Shown: positions 1-9,006, counted from the stretch's first letter. The stretch: 64,000 nt of DNA from Nocardia asteroides (GCF_021183625.1 NZ_CP089214.1:3844001-3908000); one strand, 5' to 3'. Notes: generated by a model not told the origin, from the sequence alone. A program made the numbers and translations.

Positions 1-900
1 TGGGATGTCGAGCGCCGAGCCGCGCAGGCACTCGTGCGCCGCATCGTACCGCCGGACGTCGCGCTCGGCCTCCAGATACAGTCCGCCGGTGAGCCCTTCG
101 GTGTACACCACCGGCGGCTCGATCGACCTGCCCCTGCGGTCCGCGCCGAAATCGAGCACGGTGAACGGCGCGACCGTCCCGCCGACCGGCGCCCCCGCCG
201 CGAACGGGAGCACCCGCAGCCGGACATTGCCCCTCGTGCTGAGGTCGGCCAGGTGCCGCAGCTGGGCGGCCATCACCCGCGGCCCGCCGACCAGCCTGCG
301 CAGCACCGACTCGTGCAGCACCGCGTCGACCGTCGCGGGCAGCGACTTCCTGGTGATCAGGCTCTGCCCGCGCAGCGTGCGCTGCACCCTCTCCTCGGCG
401 CCGCCAGCCAGCGCGCGCAGGTACTCCGCGGTGCGGAAGAGCACGGGCACCAGATCCGGCTGGTACGTGCTGAGGTGCCGCGCCGATGCCTCCACCCCGC
501 GGTACACCTCGAAGTGCTCCGGGATGAGCTCGCCGAAGGCGTGCCACCAGTGCGTGTCCGCGGTCTGCCTGGCCAGCCCCTCCAGCCCGAAGGCGATCTC
601 GTCCGGGATGCCGTAGACCCGGCACAGCTCGCGCACGTCGATGGTGCGGATCCGGTCGGCCTGCCCCTTCTCCAGCCGCTGCAGCGTGGTCGCCCCCCAC
701 TCCATCAGCCGCGCCGCCTCGGCGATGGTCAGCCCCGCCCGCGTGCGCCACTCGCGCAGGTGCCTGCCGAGCTGCCTGCGCGGCAGCGTCGACGAATCGT
801 GCTGCGCAACCACCCGTTCCGGCGCCGGATACCGCTCCGCGCGCCCCACCCCCGCCGGTCTCGTCGCCACCCCACACACTCCGTTCCGTGCTTGTCGCAT
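1..900 (-). CDS. XRE-family HTH regulator with DUF5753 domain (3' end outside window)
   Basis: Three hundred codons are visible and the frame is still open at the window edge. An XRE/Cro-type helix-turn-helix lies at about residues 42-98 (LGRHLREWRTRAGLTIAEAA, then a recognition helix with TTLQRLEKGQ). It is followed by a DUF5753-like ligand or partner-binding region from about residue 110 (HWWHAFGELIPEHFE, then the RVLPF segment typical of the family). Such proteins are abundant in Nocardia and Streptomyces and usually sit beside a small DUF397 protein; any DUF397 partner would be beyond the left edge. The ATG at 898-900 gives the longest sensible N-terminus; an in-frame GTG ten codons later is an alternative. 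The Shine-Dalgarno signal is weak. The gene is divergent from the small gene at 1071. Family assignment is firm; the regulated target is unknown. Confidence 0.85.
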   Translation of the reverse strand, partial: MRQARNGVCGVATRPAGVGRAERYPAPERVVAQHDSSTLPRRQLGRHLREWRTRAGLTIAEAARLMEWGATTLQRLEKGQADRIRTIDVRELCRVYGIPDEIAFGLEGLARQTADTHWWHAFGELIPEHFEVYRGVEASARHLSTYQPDLVPVLFRTAEYLRALAGGAEERVQRTLRGQSLITRKSLPATVDAVLHESVLRRLVGGPRVMAAQLRHLADLSTRGNVRLRVLPFAAGAPVGGTVAPFTVLDFGADRRGRSIEPPVVYTEGLTGGLYLEAERDVRRYDAAHECLRGSALDIP

Positions 901-1070
901 CTCGGCAGTGCCCCGGGACCCTCGTCCACTACGGATATTTTTCCCCTTCGGAGCGGATTCCGTGCTGGGAATTCGCGGAATACCGCCACAGTAGGTCGAT
1001 ATCCGGCATCTACACGGCATTCCCCTGGTGTGCTGGATGTGTGCCGTGCCCCCTAGAACCGGAGGTGACC

Positions 1071-1277
1071 GTGTCGTTGACCGAGTTCAATCTGCGCCTC
1101 GCGGCTCTCTACGCCTGCGCCGCCGACCCCGGCCCGCTGACGCCGGAGCAGGCGCACACCGCCATGCAGCTGCACCTGGACTGCACCGTCGACGAGTGCC
1201 TGGCCCGCAGGCGGGCGCGGCGCACCCTGGTCGAGGCCGGGCGCTGCGTCCTCGACGCCCGCGCCCTTCCCTCCTAG
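1071..1277 (+). CDS. small hypothetical protein (68 aa)
   Basis: This is a 68-residue protein beginning MSLTEFNLRLAALYACAADP. The GTG start is preceded by GGAGGTG at good spacing, the best ribosome-binding site in this part of the window. It is mostly helical in appearance, carries three cysteines in the middle and C-terminal half (LDCTVDECLARRRA and GRCVLDA), and has no signal peptide or membrane segment. It is transcribed away from the XRE/DUF5753 regulator and converges on the glycosylase gene, whose stop codon overlaps its own end by 4 nt. I do not recognise the family. It is not a DUF397 protein, the usual companion of XRE/DUF5753 regulators. The good RBS and sensible composition argue for a real gene. 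Confidence 0.6.
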   Translation: MSLTEFNLRLAALYACAADPGPLTPEQAHTAMQLHLDCTVDECLARRRARRTLVEAGRCVLDARALPS

Positions 1278-2218
1278 TGCCAGGTGTGGTCGGTGAGCGG
1301 GGTGCGCGGGGCGAACTTGGGGCGGTGCGCCTGGCCGCTGATCTCCAGCAGCCGGACCGCGCGGTAGCGGTGCGGGCGTAGCGGTTCGAGGTACTCGACC
1401 ATGCCCGCGTCGTCGAGCGGGCGGCCGAGCAGGGTCCAGCCGACGACGGCGGCGAGGTGGTAGTCGCCGACCGAGATCGCGTCCGGGTCGCCGTAGGCGC
1501 GCTGGGCGACCTCGGCGACGGTCCAGACGCCGATTCCGGGGACGCTGCGCAGCCGCTCGCCCGCCGCGGCGGGGTCGAGGGCGGCGGTGCGGTCGATGGC
1601 GGCGGCGGAGCGGGCGGCGCGGACGATGGTGGCCGAGCGCTGCGGCCCGACATTGGCCCGGTGGTAGGCCCAGGACGGGATGTGCTGCCAGGTCTCCGGT
1701 GCGGGCGGGAGCGTGAGGCCGCCGGGGCCGGGTGCGGGCTCGCCGTAGCGGCGGACCAGGGCGCACCAGGAGCGGCGGGCGGAGATGGTGTGCACCTTCT
1801 GCTCCAGGATCGCCGGGACCAGCGCCTCGAAGACCAGGCCGGTGCGGAGCATGCGCAGGCCGGGGTGGCGGCGGTGCGCCTCGGCGATCTTGGGGTGCTC
1901 CGGGGTGAAGGCGTCGACGCACTCGTCCAGGCAGAGCATGCGCTCGAGCCCGGTCAGGAACTCGTCGGCCCCTGGTCCCCACGCCGTCGCCCGCACGCCG
2001 GTGCGGCCCGCCTGCTGGAGGCGGTAGGTGACCGGGCCGGTCGGGAGGCGGGAGGCGTGCCAGTGCGCGCCGTCCGGTGCGGTGCGGTGGCAGGGGTCGC
2101 CGGCGCCGCGGGAGAGGGGGGCGAGGGTGGTGGTGAGGTCGAACGGGCGGTCGGTGGTCAGGGTCCGGGTGGTTCCGGTCGCCGTGGCGGGTGCGCGACG
2201 ATGATCACCCCTGGTCAC
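1274..2218 (-). CDS. AlkA-type DNA-3-methyladenine glycosylase (HhH-GPD superfamily)
   Basis: Base-excision repair glycosylase, expected to remove alkylated purines from DNA. The helix-hairpin-helix lies at about residues 225-245 (RLRSVPGIGVWTVAEVAQRA), followed by the catalytic aspartate in ISVGDYHL (about residue 252), which is the HhH-GPD arrangement of AlkA. An aromatic and Gln-rich core (VPAILEQKV, about 134-142) precedes it as in the AlkA/OGG fold. It has no Ada-type N-terminal domains, and no four-cysteine Fe-S cluster of the EndoIII type is visible. The GTG at 2216-2218 is chosen as the start because upstream codons run into low-complexity sequence lying over the promoter of the divergent tetR gene; this gives 314 aa. 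It is probably a single-gene unit. Substrate range cannot be read from the sequence. Confidence 0.85.
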   Translation of the reverse strand: MTRGDHRRAPATATGTTRTLTTDRPFDLTTTLAPLSRGAGDPCHRTAPDGAHWHASRLPTGPVTYRLQQAGRTGVRATAWGPGADEFLTGLERMLCLDECVDAFTPEHPKIAEAHRRHPGLRMLRTGLVFEALVPAILEQKVHTISARRSWCALVRRYGEPAPGPGGLTLPPAPETWQHIPSWAYHRANVGPQRSATIVRAARSAAAIDRTAALDPAAAGERLRSVPGIGVWTVAEVAQRAYGDPDAISVGDYHLAAVVGWTLLGRPLDDAGMVEYLEPLRPHRYRAVRLLEISGQAHRPKFAPRTPLTDHTWH

Positions 2219-2387
2219 CCCGGCCTGCCGTCGCACCGGACCATTGTGCGCGGCCCGGCGTGACGGCGTCCGCGCGGCCCGCTCCGAGCACGCCTGCCGC
2301 CGTACCCGGGCACCGGGCGCGAGGGCGCTCCGCCGGGTCGCTCCGGACATCTGTGGAAGCCGACAGCGCGGGGTAAATTCCGGAATC

Positions 2388-2984
2388 ATGGTTTCCGCTC
2401 GACGGCCACGCCAGGACTCCGCAGACCGGCGTGCGCGAATCGCCGAGGCCGCATTGCGCGTGCTCGGCGAGCAGGGCCCGCGAAAATTGACCCATCGCAA
2501 TGTCGACGCCGCCGCCGAACTTCCGCCCGGATCGGTCAACTACCACGCGCCGAATCGGCTGCGGCTGCTGCAGATGGCGGCCGACGAGCTCTTCGCCCAG
2601 GACATGCGGATCGCGGCCAGGCACTTCTGGGAGCCGCACCCGCGCGCGCTCTTCGCCGTCGCGGTCGCCGTGATCACCGAGATGACCGCCCCGGAGGCCA
2701 GGTACCGGGTGGTCGCCAGGCACCACCTGCTCGCCGAGGCGCGCACCGACGAGGAGCTGAGCAGGCACTTCGACGACAACCGCGCCGCCTTCGTCTCGCT
2801 GGTCAGGCAGGGGCTGGCCGACTCCGGGCTGGAGATGACCACCTCGGCCGCCGAGCTCTGCGTCATCACGCTGGACGGGCTGGTCAACCGGCAGGTCTTC
2901 TTCCCCGGAACGGCGCTGACCGACGCCGAGGTGCGGCGGCTGGTCGCGCTGCTCGGCAAGGCGACCGGCCCCGGCGCGCGGTGA
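2388..2984 (+). CDS. TetR/AcrR-family transcriptional regulator
   Basis: A 198-residue one-component regulator. The N-terminal TetR helix-turn-helix (about residues 12-58) reads RRARIAEAALRVLGEQGPRK, then the recognition segment AAAELPPGSVNYHAP. The C-terminal two thirds is the variable ligand and dimerisation domain, ending around a VNRQVFFPG segment. The ATG at 2388 is preceded by an A/G-rich stretch and begins at the usual distance (about 12 residues) from the HTH. It is divergent from the AlkA-type glycosylase across 169 bp, so it may regulate itself, the glycosylase, or both. No clear operator palindrome was found between them. The ligand is unknown. Confidence 0.85.
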   Translation: MVSARRPRQDSADRRARIAEAALRVLGEQGPRKLTHRNVDAAAELPPGSVNYHAPNRLRLLQMAADELFAQDMRIAARHFWEPHPRALFAVAVAVITEMTAPEARYRVVARHHLLAEARTDEELSRHFDDNRAAFVSLVRQGLADSGLEMTTSAAELCVITLDGLVNRQVFFPGTALTDAEVRRLVALLGKATGPGAR

Positions 2985-3098
2985 TCACCCTGTGATCTGT
3001 TGCCGAATTCGCGCCGATCGGTAACACCACCTGTGACCTCGACGATATCGACGTGATCGGCAAACTGCCGGCAGTCGGTTCACGAAGGGTGATGCGCG

Positions 3099-3203
3099 AT
3101 GCTCACGAACCTGCTCAATTTCCTGCTCGACGGGGTCGGCGGCTTCGCCGCCGGCAGCTCCGGCTATCACATTCAGCCCGGCACGCTTCCCTTCGGGAGC
3201 TGA
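3099..3203 (+). CDS. candidate very small protein (34 aa)
   Basis: A short open frame starting MLTNLLNFLLDGVGGFAAGS and ending in LPFGS. It has an amphipathic or hydrophobic N-terminal helix (LTNLLNFLLDG) followed by a small-residue and Gly/Ser-rich tail. An AAGGGTGATG sequence lies 5-14 nt upstream of the ATG, and a strong hairpin (3214-3237) follows the stop by 10 nt. Start signal, short frame and immediate terminator make a compact transcription unit in an otherwise empty 260-bp gap. I do not know its function; a small membrane-associated peptide is conceivable. The alternative is that the gap is simply non-coding. Confidence 0.4.
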   Translation: MLTNLLNFLLDGVGGFAAGSSGYHIQPGTLPFGS

Positions 3204-3213
3204 GAACGGCGTC

Positions 3214-3237
3214 GGCCCCCCACCGCAGCGGGGGGCC
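3214..3237. terminator. stem-loop terminator between convergent units
   Basis: Inverted repeat GGCCCCCC / GGGGGGCC with an 8-nt loop, placed between the end of the 34-codon frame on the plus strand and the stop of the FAD/Fe-S oxidase on the minus strand (3248). It could serve both directions. No T-run follows, as is common in actinobacteria. Confidence 0.6.
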
Positions 3238-3247
3238 GGCGCCGCGC

Positions 3248-6019
3248 TCAGTCTTCCCAGAGAAACTGGGCCAAATGGCGGGCTTCGTGCCCCGCAAGCT
3301 CCGCGGCCTGGGTCCGGCAGGAGAAGCCGTCGGCGAGCAGGATCGCGTCCGCCGGAGCAGCCTCCAGGGCTGGGAGCAATCCATTTCCGGCGATTGCCAC
3401 GGAAATGTCGAAATGTCCGGCCCGCATTCCGAAGTTGCCCGCGAGGCCGCAGCAACCGCTGATCTCGTGCAGCCGAACGCCCATTGCAGCTAATATCTGG
3501 CGATCTGCCGAGAAGCCCGCCGTCGCGTACTGGTGACAGTGCGGTTGCACCACGACCGTCCGGCCGTCTCGGCGCGGCGGGGTCCAATCCGGGTGCGCGA
3601 GCAGGAATTCGGCGAGGGTGCGCACCGCGGCCGCGGTGGGGGCCGAGCGCGGGTCGTCCGGGAGGAGTTCCGGGAGGTCGGCGCGGAGTGCGGCGGTGCA
3701 GGATGGCTCCAGCCCGACCACCCGGCCGCCCGCCCGGATGTGGGTGTCCAGTTCGTCGAGCGCGGCTCGGAGCCGGGTGCGGGCGGTGTCGAGCTGACCC
3801 GTGGTGATCCAGGTCAGCCCGCAGCAGACCCGACGTTCCGGCAGCCGGACCCGGTAGCCGAGCGATTCCAGCAGGCCGATGGCGGCGGTGGCGATGGCCG
3901 GGTCGAAGGCGTCGGTGAAGGTGTCGATCCAGAGCAGTACCTCGGGGCCGGTGCCGGTGACCCGGCGTGCGCGCTCCACCCGGTGCTCGGCCAGCGCGGG
4001 AACCCGGCGGCGCGGGTCGATACCGGCCGCGCGCAGGCCGATTCGGCGCAGCGGGCCGACGCGGGCGAGGGCGTTCGCCAGCCGCGGCACGCGGCTCGCG
4101 AGTGCCAGCCAGCGCGGCAGCCCGCCCAGCGTGTAGTGGTCGATCGGGCGCAGTTTCCCCTGGTACCTGCGGTATAGAACCTCGGATTTGTAGGTAGCCA
4201 TGTCCACCCCGGCCGGGCAGTCGGTCGCGCAGGCGCGGCAGGAGAGGCACAGGTCGAGTGACGCGTGCACCTCGGGGCCGGTGATCGGGAGCGCGCCGCG
4301 CACCACCTCCTGCAGCACCCTGGCCCGGCCCCGGGTGCTGTCCTTCTCGTCCGCGGTGGCGCGGAACGAGGGGCACATGAAGCCGCCGGAGTCCGCGCGG
4401 CACGAGCCGACCCCGACGCAGCGGTGCACGGCGGTGGACAGGTCGCCGCCGTCACCCGGGAGCGCGATCCCGCGCGTCGGCACCGGCGGGAGACCGGCCA
4501 CTCGCAGGTCGGCGTCGATCGGGCTCGGCGCGACCAGCACTCCGGGATTGAGCACCCCGCCCGGGTCGAAAAGTGCTTTGAACTCGCCGAATGCCGCGAG
4601 CACGGCGGGGGAGTACATGCGCGCGAGCAGCTCCGAGCGGGCCCGGCCGTCGCCGTGCTCACCGGAGAGCGAGCCGCCGTGCCGGACAACCAGATCGGCG
4701 GCGTCGAGCAGGAAGGCGCGGAAGCGGCGCGGCGCCCCGACGATCGGCAGGTCCAGCCGGACGTGGATGCAGCCGTCGCCGATGTGCCCGTAGAGCAGCC
4801 CGTCCACGCCGTGCTCGGCGGTGAGCGCACCGAATTCGCGCAGGTAGGCGCCGAGCCGCTCGGGCGGGACGGCGGCGTCCTCCCAGCCGGGCCAGGCCGG
4901 TTTGCCGTCGGGGGAGCGGCCGGCAAGCCCGGCGCCGTCGGCGCGGATCCGCCAGAGCGCGGCGGTGGCGGCGCGGTCGGTGACGATCCTGCTGTCGACG
5001 GCGCCCGCGGTCAGGCAGAGTTCGCGCGCGGCTTCGTGGGCGGAATCCGCGCTGTCGCCACTGGTCTCGACGAAGAGCCAGGCGGCGCCGCGCGGCAGCT
5101 CGGGCACGGCGCCGCGCTCGGCGCGGACCACCTCGACCAGCCTGGCGTCGATCCCCTCGACCGCCGTCGGCCGGACCGCGAGCACCGCGGCGATGTCGTC
5201 GGCGGCGGTGGCCATGTCCGGGTAGCCGAGCACGGTGAGCACGGTCGCGCCCGGCAGCGGGACCAGCTCGACGGTGGCGTCGAGCAGGACTCCGCAGGTG
5301 CCCTCGCTGCCGACGAAGGCCCGCGCGACCGCCGAACCCCGCTCCGGGAGCAGGTGTTCCAGCCCGTACCCCGAGGCCTGACGGTCGAAGCGGCCCAGAT
5401 CGGTGCGCAGCAGCGCCAGCTGCGCGCGGGTGAACTCCGGCAGCCCGGGGAGTACGGCGAGGTCGGTGCCGAGCAGCCGCTCGGTGCCGGTGCCGTCCAG
5501 AATCCGCAGCGTGCGCACGTTGTCGGCGGTGCGGCCCCAGGCCACCGCGCGCGGCCCGCAGGCATTGTTGCCGATCATGCCGCCGAGCGTGCAGCGGCTC
5601 TGTGTGGAGGGGTCGGGGCCGAAGCGGAGGCCGTGCCGCGCGGCCGCGCGCTGCAGCCGGGCGAGCACCACGCCCGGCTGCACCGTGACCCGCCCGCCGT
5701 CCGGGTCGATCGGCCCGATCGCGTGCATGTGCCTGCTGAAGTCCAGCACCAGCCCGGTGCCGACCGCGTTCCCGGCCACCGACGTCCCCGCGCCGCGCGC
5801 CGTCAGCGGCAGCCCGTGCTCGGTGGCGAACGCCAGCGCCGCCGCCACGTCCGCGTCGTCCCGGGGGAACACGACGGCCGTCGGCGGCACCCGGTAGTTC
5901 GAGGCGTCCGACGAGTACTCCGCCCGCCGCCGCGCCGACCCGTCCACCTCGCCGCGCACCCGCGCACCAAGCGCCCGAGCGATGAGTTCGGGCTCGTCCG
6001 GCCGTCCTTTCACCTGCAC
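3248..6019 (-). CDS. FAD-binding and (Fe-S)-binding oxidoreductase, D-lactate dehydrogenase-like
   Basis: A 923-residue fused flavoenzyme. The N-terminal half is an FAD_binding_4 (PCMH/VAO-type) domain with LTARGAGTSVAGNAVG near residue 85 and TLGGMIGNNACGPRAVAWG near residue 150, followed by an FAD-oxidase C-terminal domain. From about residue 530 come two cysteine clusters (CVGVGSCR...GGFMCPSF and CLSCRACATDCPAG) typical of the ferredoxin-like region. Paired CCG-type motifs near the C-terminus (RRVCCGLTW and ISGCCGLAGNFG) are those of heterodisulfide-reductase or glycolate oxidase GlpC subunits. The likely role is membrane-linked oxidation of a 2-hydroxy acid, with D-lactate the best guess. 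The GTG at 6017-6019 is preferred over upstream codons, which would overlap the divergent promoter region. The substrate is inferred only from domain layout. Confidence 0.85.
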   Translation of the reverse strand: MQVKGRPDEPELIARALGARVRGEVDGSARRRAEYSSDASNYRVPPTAVVFPRDDADVAAALAFATEHGLPLTARGAGTSVAGNAVGTGLVLDFSRHMHAIGPIDPDGGRVTVQPGVVLARLQRAAARHGLRFGPDPSTQSRCTLGGMIGNNACGPRAVAWGRTADNVRTLRILDGTGTERLLGTDLAVLPGLPEFTRAQLALLRTDLGRFDRQASGYGLEHLLPERGSAVARAFVGSEGTCGVLLDATVELVPLPGATVLTVLGYPDMATAADDIAAVLAVRPTAVEGIDARLVEVVRAERGAVPELPRGAAWLFVETSGDSADSAHEAARELCLTAGAVDSRIVTDRAATAALWRIRADGAGLAGRSPDGKPAWPGWEDAAVPPERLGAYLREFGALTAEHGVDGLLYGHIGDGCIHVRLDLPIVGAPRRFRAFLLDAADLVVRHGGSLSGEHGDGRARSELLARMYSPAVLAAFGEFKALFDPGGVLNPGVLVAPSPIDADLRVAGLPPVPTRGIALPGDGGDLSTAVHRCVGVGSCRADSGGFMCPSFRATADEKDSTRGRARVLQEVVRGALPITGPEVHASLDLCLSCRACATDCPAGVDMATYKSEVLYRRYQGKLRPIDHYTLGGLPRWLALASRVPRLANALARVGPLRRIGLRAAGIDPRRRVPALAEHRVERARRVTGTGPEVLLWIDTFTDAFDPAIATAAIGLLESLGYRVRLPERRVCCGLTWITTGQLDTARTRLRAALDELDTHIRAGGRVVGLEPSCTAALRADLPELLPDDPRSAPTAAAVRTLAEFLLAHPDWTPPRRDGRTVVVQPHCHQYATAGFSADRQILAAMGVRLHEISGCCGLAGNFGMRAGHFDISVAIAGNGLLPALEAAPADAILLADGFSCRTQAAELAGHEARHLAQFLWED

Positions 6020-6122
6020 CAGGGTAGGCCCGGCCGAAAACAGCTTGCGCTCAACCTTTGTTGAGGTCTTAGTGTCGGTGGCTCGGGGTCCAATGGGCTC
6101 CGAGTGCGAGAGGAGTGATCGG

Positions 6123-8000
6123 ATGAGCATCGAATCCGTAGCGTGGAGTCAGATGTATCGGCAGCTGAGCGCGCCGGACGAGCGGCGGCCGTTCCGGCGG
6201 GCGACGGCGGCGCGCATTCTGCGGTTCGCCACGCCGCACCGGCGGACGATCGGGCTGTTCCTCGGGTTCAGCGTGCTCTCGGCGCTGATCTCGGTGGCGA
6301 CGCCGGTGCTGGCCGGGCGGGTGGTGAACGACATCGTCGGCGGGGCGGCGGCGCGGGTCGTGGTCACGCTGGCGCTGGTGATCGGCGGGCTGGCGGTGGT
6401 CGATGCCGGGCTCGGGCTGGTGGTACGGCGGCTCTCGGCCGGGATCGGCGAGGGGTTGATCCTGGATCTGCGGACCGCCGTCTTCGACCACGTGCAGAAG
6501 ATGCCGGTCGCCTTCTTCACCCGCACCCGCACCGGCGCGCTGGTGAGCCGGTTGAACAACGACGTGATCGGCGCGCAGCGGGCGTTCAGCGACACCCTCT
6601 CCGGCGTGGTCACCAACCTGGTGACGCTCGGGCTCACGCTGGTGGTGATGATCGGGATCTCCTGGCAGATCACGCTGCTCGCGCTGCTGCTGCTCCCGGT
6701 GTTCGTGCTGCCCGCGCGCCGGATGGGCACCAAGCTGGCCGGGATCCAGCGCGAGGCCGCGGATCTGAACGCCTCGATGAGCACCCAGATGACGGAGCGG
6801 TTCTCGGCGCCGGGGGCGACGCTGGTCAAGCTGTTCGGGCGGCCGGAGCAGGAGTCGGCGGAGTTCGCGACGCGGGCGCGGCGGGTGCGCGATATCGGGG
6901 TGCGCACGGCGATGCTGCAGACCGTCTTCGTCACCGCGCTCACCCTGGTCTCGGCGCTGGCGGTCGCGCTGGTCTACGGGCTCGGCGGCTGGTACGCGCT
7001 GCGCGGGCAGCTGGACGCGGGCGCGGTGGTCGCGCTCTCGCTGCTGCTGACCCGGCTCTACTCGCCGCTCACCGCGCTGGCCAGCGCGCGGATGGAGATC
7101 ATGTCCGCGCTGGTGAGCTTCGAGCGGGTCTTCGAGGTGCTGGACATGACGCCGCTGATCGAGGACGCGCCGAACGCGGTGCCGGTGCCCGACGGGCCGG
7201 TCGCGGTGGAGCTGGACGGGGTCGGGTTCGGCTACCCGTCCGCGGACAAGGTGTCGCTGGCCTCGCTGGAGGAGGTGGCGACGCTGGACACCAGGGGCGG
7301 CGTCCCGGTGCTGCACGGGGTCTCGCTGCGCGCCGATCCGGGGCGGATGGTCGCGCTGGTCGGCTCGTCGGGGGCGGGTAAGTCGACGATCGCGCAGCTG
7401 GTTTCGCGGCTCTACGACGTGGATTCCGGCGCGGTTCGGCTGAACGGGGTCGATATCAGGGAGCTGAGCGCCACCTCGATCCGGGACACCGTCGGGCTGG
7501 TGACCCAGGACGGCCACCTGTTCCACGAGACCATCCGGGCCAACCTGCTGCTGGCCAGGCCGGAGGCGAGCGAGGACGAGCTGTGGTCGGCGTTGACCAG
7601 GGCCCGGCTGCTGGAGCTGGTTGAGTCGCTGCCGGACCGGCTGGACACGGTGGTCGGCGAGCGCGGGTACCGGCTCTCCGGCGGCGAGCGGCAGCGCCTC
7701 ACCATCGCCCGGCTGCTGCTCAAGCAGCCGCGGGTGGTGATCCTGGACGAGGCCACCGCCTCGCTGGACTCCACCTCGGAGGCGGCCGTCCAGGAGGCGC
7801 TGACCGAGGCGCTCCAGGGGCGCACCGCGATCGTGATCGCGCACCGGCTCTCCACCATCCGCGCCGCCGACGAGATCGTGGTGCTCGAGCACGGGCGGGT
7901 GGCCGAACGCGGAACCCATCAGCAACTGCTGGCCGCCGAGGGGCGCTATGCCGAGCTGTACCGCACCCAGTTCGCCGACGAGCCGGTGAGCGTCGCCTAG
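6123..8000 (+). CDS. ABC exporter, fused permease and ATPase
   Basis: A 625-residue half-transporter with a six-helix transmembrane domain (about residues 35-330) followed by an ABC ATPase. The ATPase has Walker A GSSGAGKST, the Q-loop in VTQDGHLF, signature LSGGERQRL, Walker B VVILDEATASLDS and the H-loop in VIAHRLST, so it is expected to be catalytically active as a homo- or heterodimer in the cytoplasmic membrane. The ATG is preceded by GAGAGGAGTGATCGG. A short insertion between the conventional start of the nucleotide-binding domain and Walker A (SADKVSLASLEEVATLDTRG) is slightly unusual. No partner half-transporter is adjacent. The gene is divergent from the FAD/Fe-S oxidase and converges on the reductase at 7997 with a 4-bp overlap. 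The substrate is unknown; drug or lipid export is typical of the family. Confidence 0.9.
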   Translation: MSIESVAWSQMYRQLSAPDERRPFRRATAARILRFATPHRRTIGLFLGFSVLSALISVATPVLAGRVVNDIVGGAAARVVVTLALVIGGLAVVDAGLGLVVRRLSAGIGEGLILDLRTAVFDHVQKMPVAFFTRTRTGALVSRLNNDVIGAQRAFSDTLSGVVTNLVTLGLTLVVMIGISWQITLLALLLLPVFVLPARRMGTKLAGIQREAADLNASMSTQMTERFSAPGATLVKLFGRPEQESAEFATRARRVRDIGVRTAMLQTVFVTALTLVSALAVALVYGLGGWYALRGQLDAGAVVALSLLLTRLYSPLTALASARMEIMSALVSFERVFEVLDMTPLIEDAPNAVPVPDGPVAVELDGVGFGYPSADKVSLASLEEVATLDTRGGVPVLHGVSLRADPGRMVALVGSSGAGKSTIAQLVSRLYDVDSGAVRLNGVDIRELSATSIRDTVGLVTQDGHLFHETIRANLLLARPEASEDELWSALTRARLLELVESLPDRLDTVVGERGYRLSGGERQRLTIARLLLKQPRVVILDEATASLDSTSEAAVQEALTEALQGRTAIVIAHRLSTIRAADEIVVLEHGRVAERGTHQQLLAAEGRYAELYRTQFADEPVSVA

Positions 8001-8986
8001 AAGTCGATGCCGAAGACGGTACGGCCGCGGTGGGTTCCGTCGTGGATCGAGTGGAGGACCTGTTCGGCGTCGGTGATGGGGGCGAAGTTGGTGAACGCGG
8101 TCAGATGTCGCGGGCGGAGTTCACCGCCGAGCTGGGCCCAGATCTCCCGGCGCTGCTCGATCGGCAGGTTCACCGAGTCGATGCCGAGCAGCGAGACGGC
8201 CCGCAGGATGAAGGGCATGACCGTGGTCGGCACGCCCGGCCCGCCGGTCAGCCCGCTGGCCGCGACCGCGCCGCCGTACCCGATGGCGCTCAGGATGTAG
8301 GCGAGCGAGGCGCCGCCGACGCTGTCGACGGCCCCCGCCCAGCGCGCCGAGGTGAGCGGGCGCGGCTTGGCCTCGGGGTCCTCGGGCAGCCTGCCGATCA
8401 CCTCGTTCGCGCCGAGCTCGGCGAGCAGGTCGTCGGCGTCGGTCTTGCCGGTCGAGGCGATGACCTCGAAGCCGAGCCCGGACAGGATGTCGATTGCGAC
8501 CCCGCCGACCCCGCCGGTGGCGCCGGTGACCAGCACCGCGCCGTCGTCCGGGGTGAGGCCCCTGTCGAGCAGGGCGCGCACGCTGAGCGCGGCGGTGAAG
8601 CCCGCGGTGCCGATGGCGGCGGCGTCCCGCGTGCTCAGCCCGTCCAGCTTGACGACCCAGTCGGCGGGCACCCTGGCCAGCTGGGCGAAGCCGCCGTTGC
8701 GCGAGACGCCGAGCTCGTAGCCGTGCGCGATTACCTGGTCGCCGGGGGCGAAGGCATCGTCGTCGGAGGCGACGACCTCGCCGGCCAGGTCGATCCCCGG
8801 CACGATCGGGTACTGCCGCACCACCCCGCCGCGCGGCGTGATGGCGAGGGCGTCCTTGTAGTTGGCGCTCGAGTAGTGCACCTCGATCGTCACCTCGCCG
8901 TCCCCGAGGAAGTCGTCGCCGACCTCCTCCCTGGAGAGGACGATCGCACCGTCCGAAGCGTTGGCCACCATCGCCGAGAAGGTCAT
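7997..8986 (-). CDS. YhdH/AcuI-type NADPH-dependent acryloyl-CoA reductase / quinone oxidoreductase
   Basis: A 329-residue zinc-independent medium-chain dehydrogenase. It shows the YhdH-type N-terminal GroES-like half with the SSANYKDALAIT segment and PGIDLAGEVV, and a Rossmann half with the nucleotide-binding motif VTGATGGVGGVAIDIL. No structural or catalytic zinc cysteines are present, consistent with this subfamily. Members reduce acryloyl-CoA to propionyl-CoA or act on quinones. The ATG at 8984-8986 fits the family start (MTFSAMVANASDG). It is probably monocistronic, 20 nt downstream of the dinB stop on the same strand, so co-transcription is possible. The physiological substrate cannot be decided from sequence alone. 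Confidence 0.85.
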   Translation of the reverse strand: MTFSAMVANASDGAIVLSREEVGDDFLGDGEVTIEVHYSSANYKDALAITPRGGVVRQYPIVPGIDLAGEVVASDDDAFAPGDQVIAHGYELGVSRNGGFAQLARVPADWVVKLDGLSTRDAAAIGTAGFTAALSVRALLDRGLTPDDGAVLVTGATGGVGGVAIDILSGLGFEVIASTGKTDADDLLAELGANEVIGRLPEDPEAKPRPLTSARWAGAVDSVGGASLAYILSAIGYGGAVAASGLTGGPGVPTTVMPFILRAVSLLGIDSVNLPIEQRREIWAQLGGELRPRHLTAFTNFAPITDAEQVLHSIHDGTHRGRTVFGIDF

Positions 8987-9006
8987 GGCGGAAGCATACG
9001 AGGGGC

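Noticed and set aside
1071..1277. XRE regulator and 68-aa gene considered as a toxin-antitoxin pair
   Set aside because: The genes are divergent, and the small protein has no toxin-like motif.
4265..6064. Plus-strand frame opposite the FAD/Fe-S oxidase
   Set aside because: Antisense of a full-length oxidase with intact cofactor motifs.
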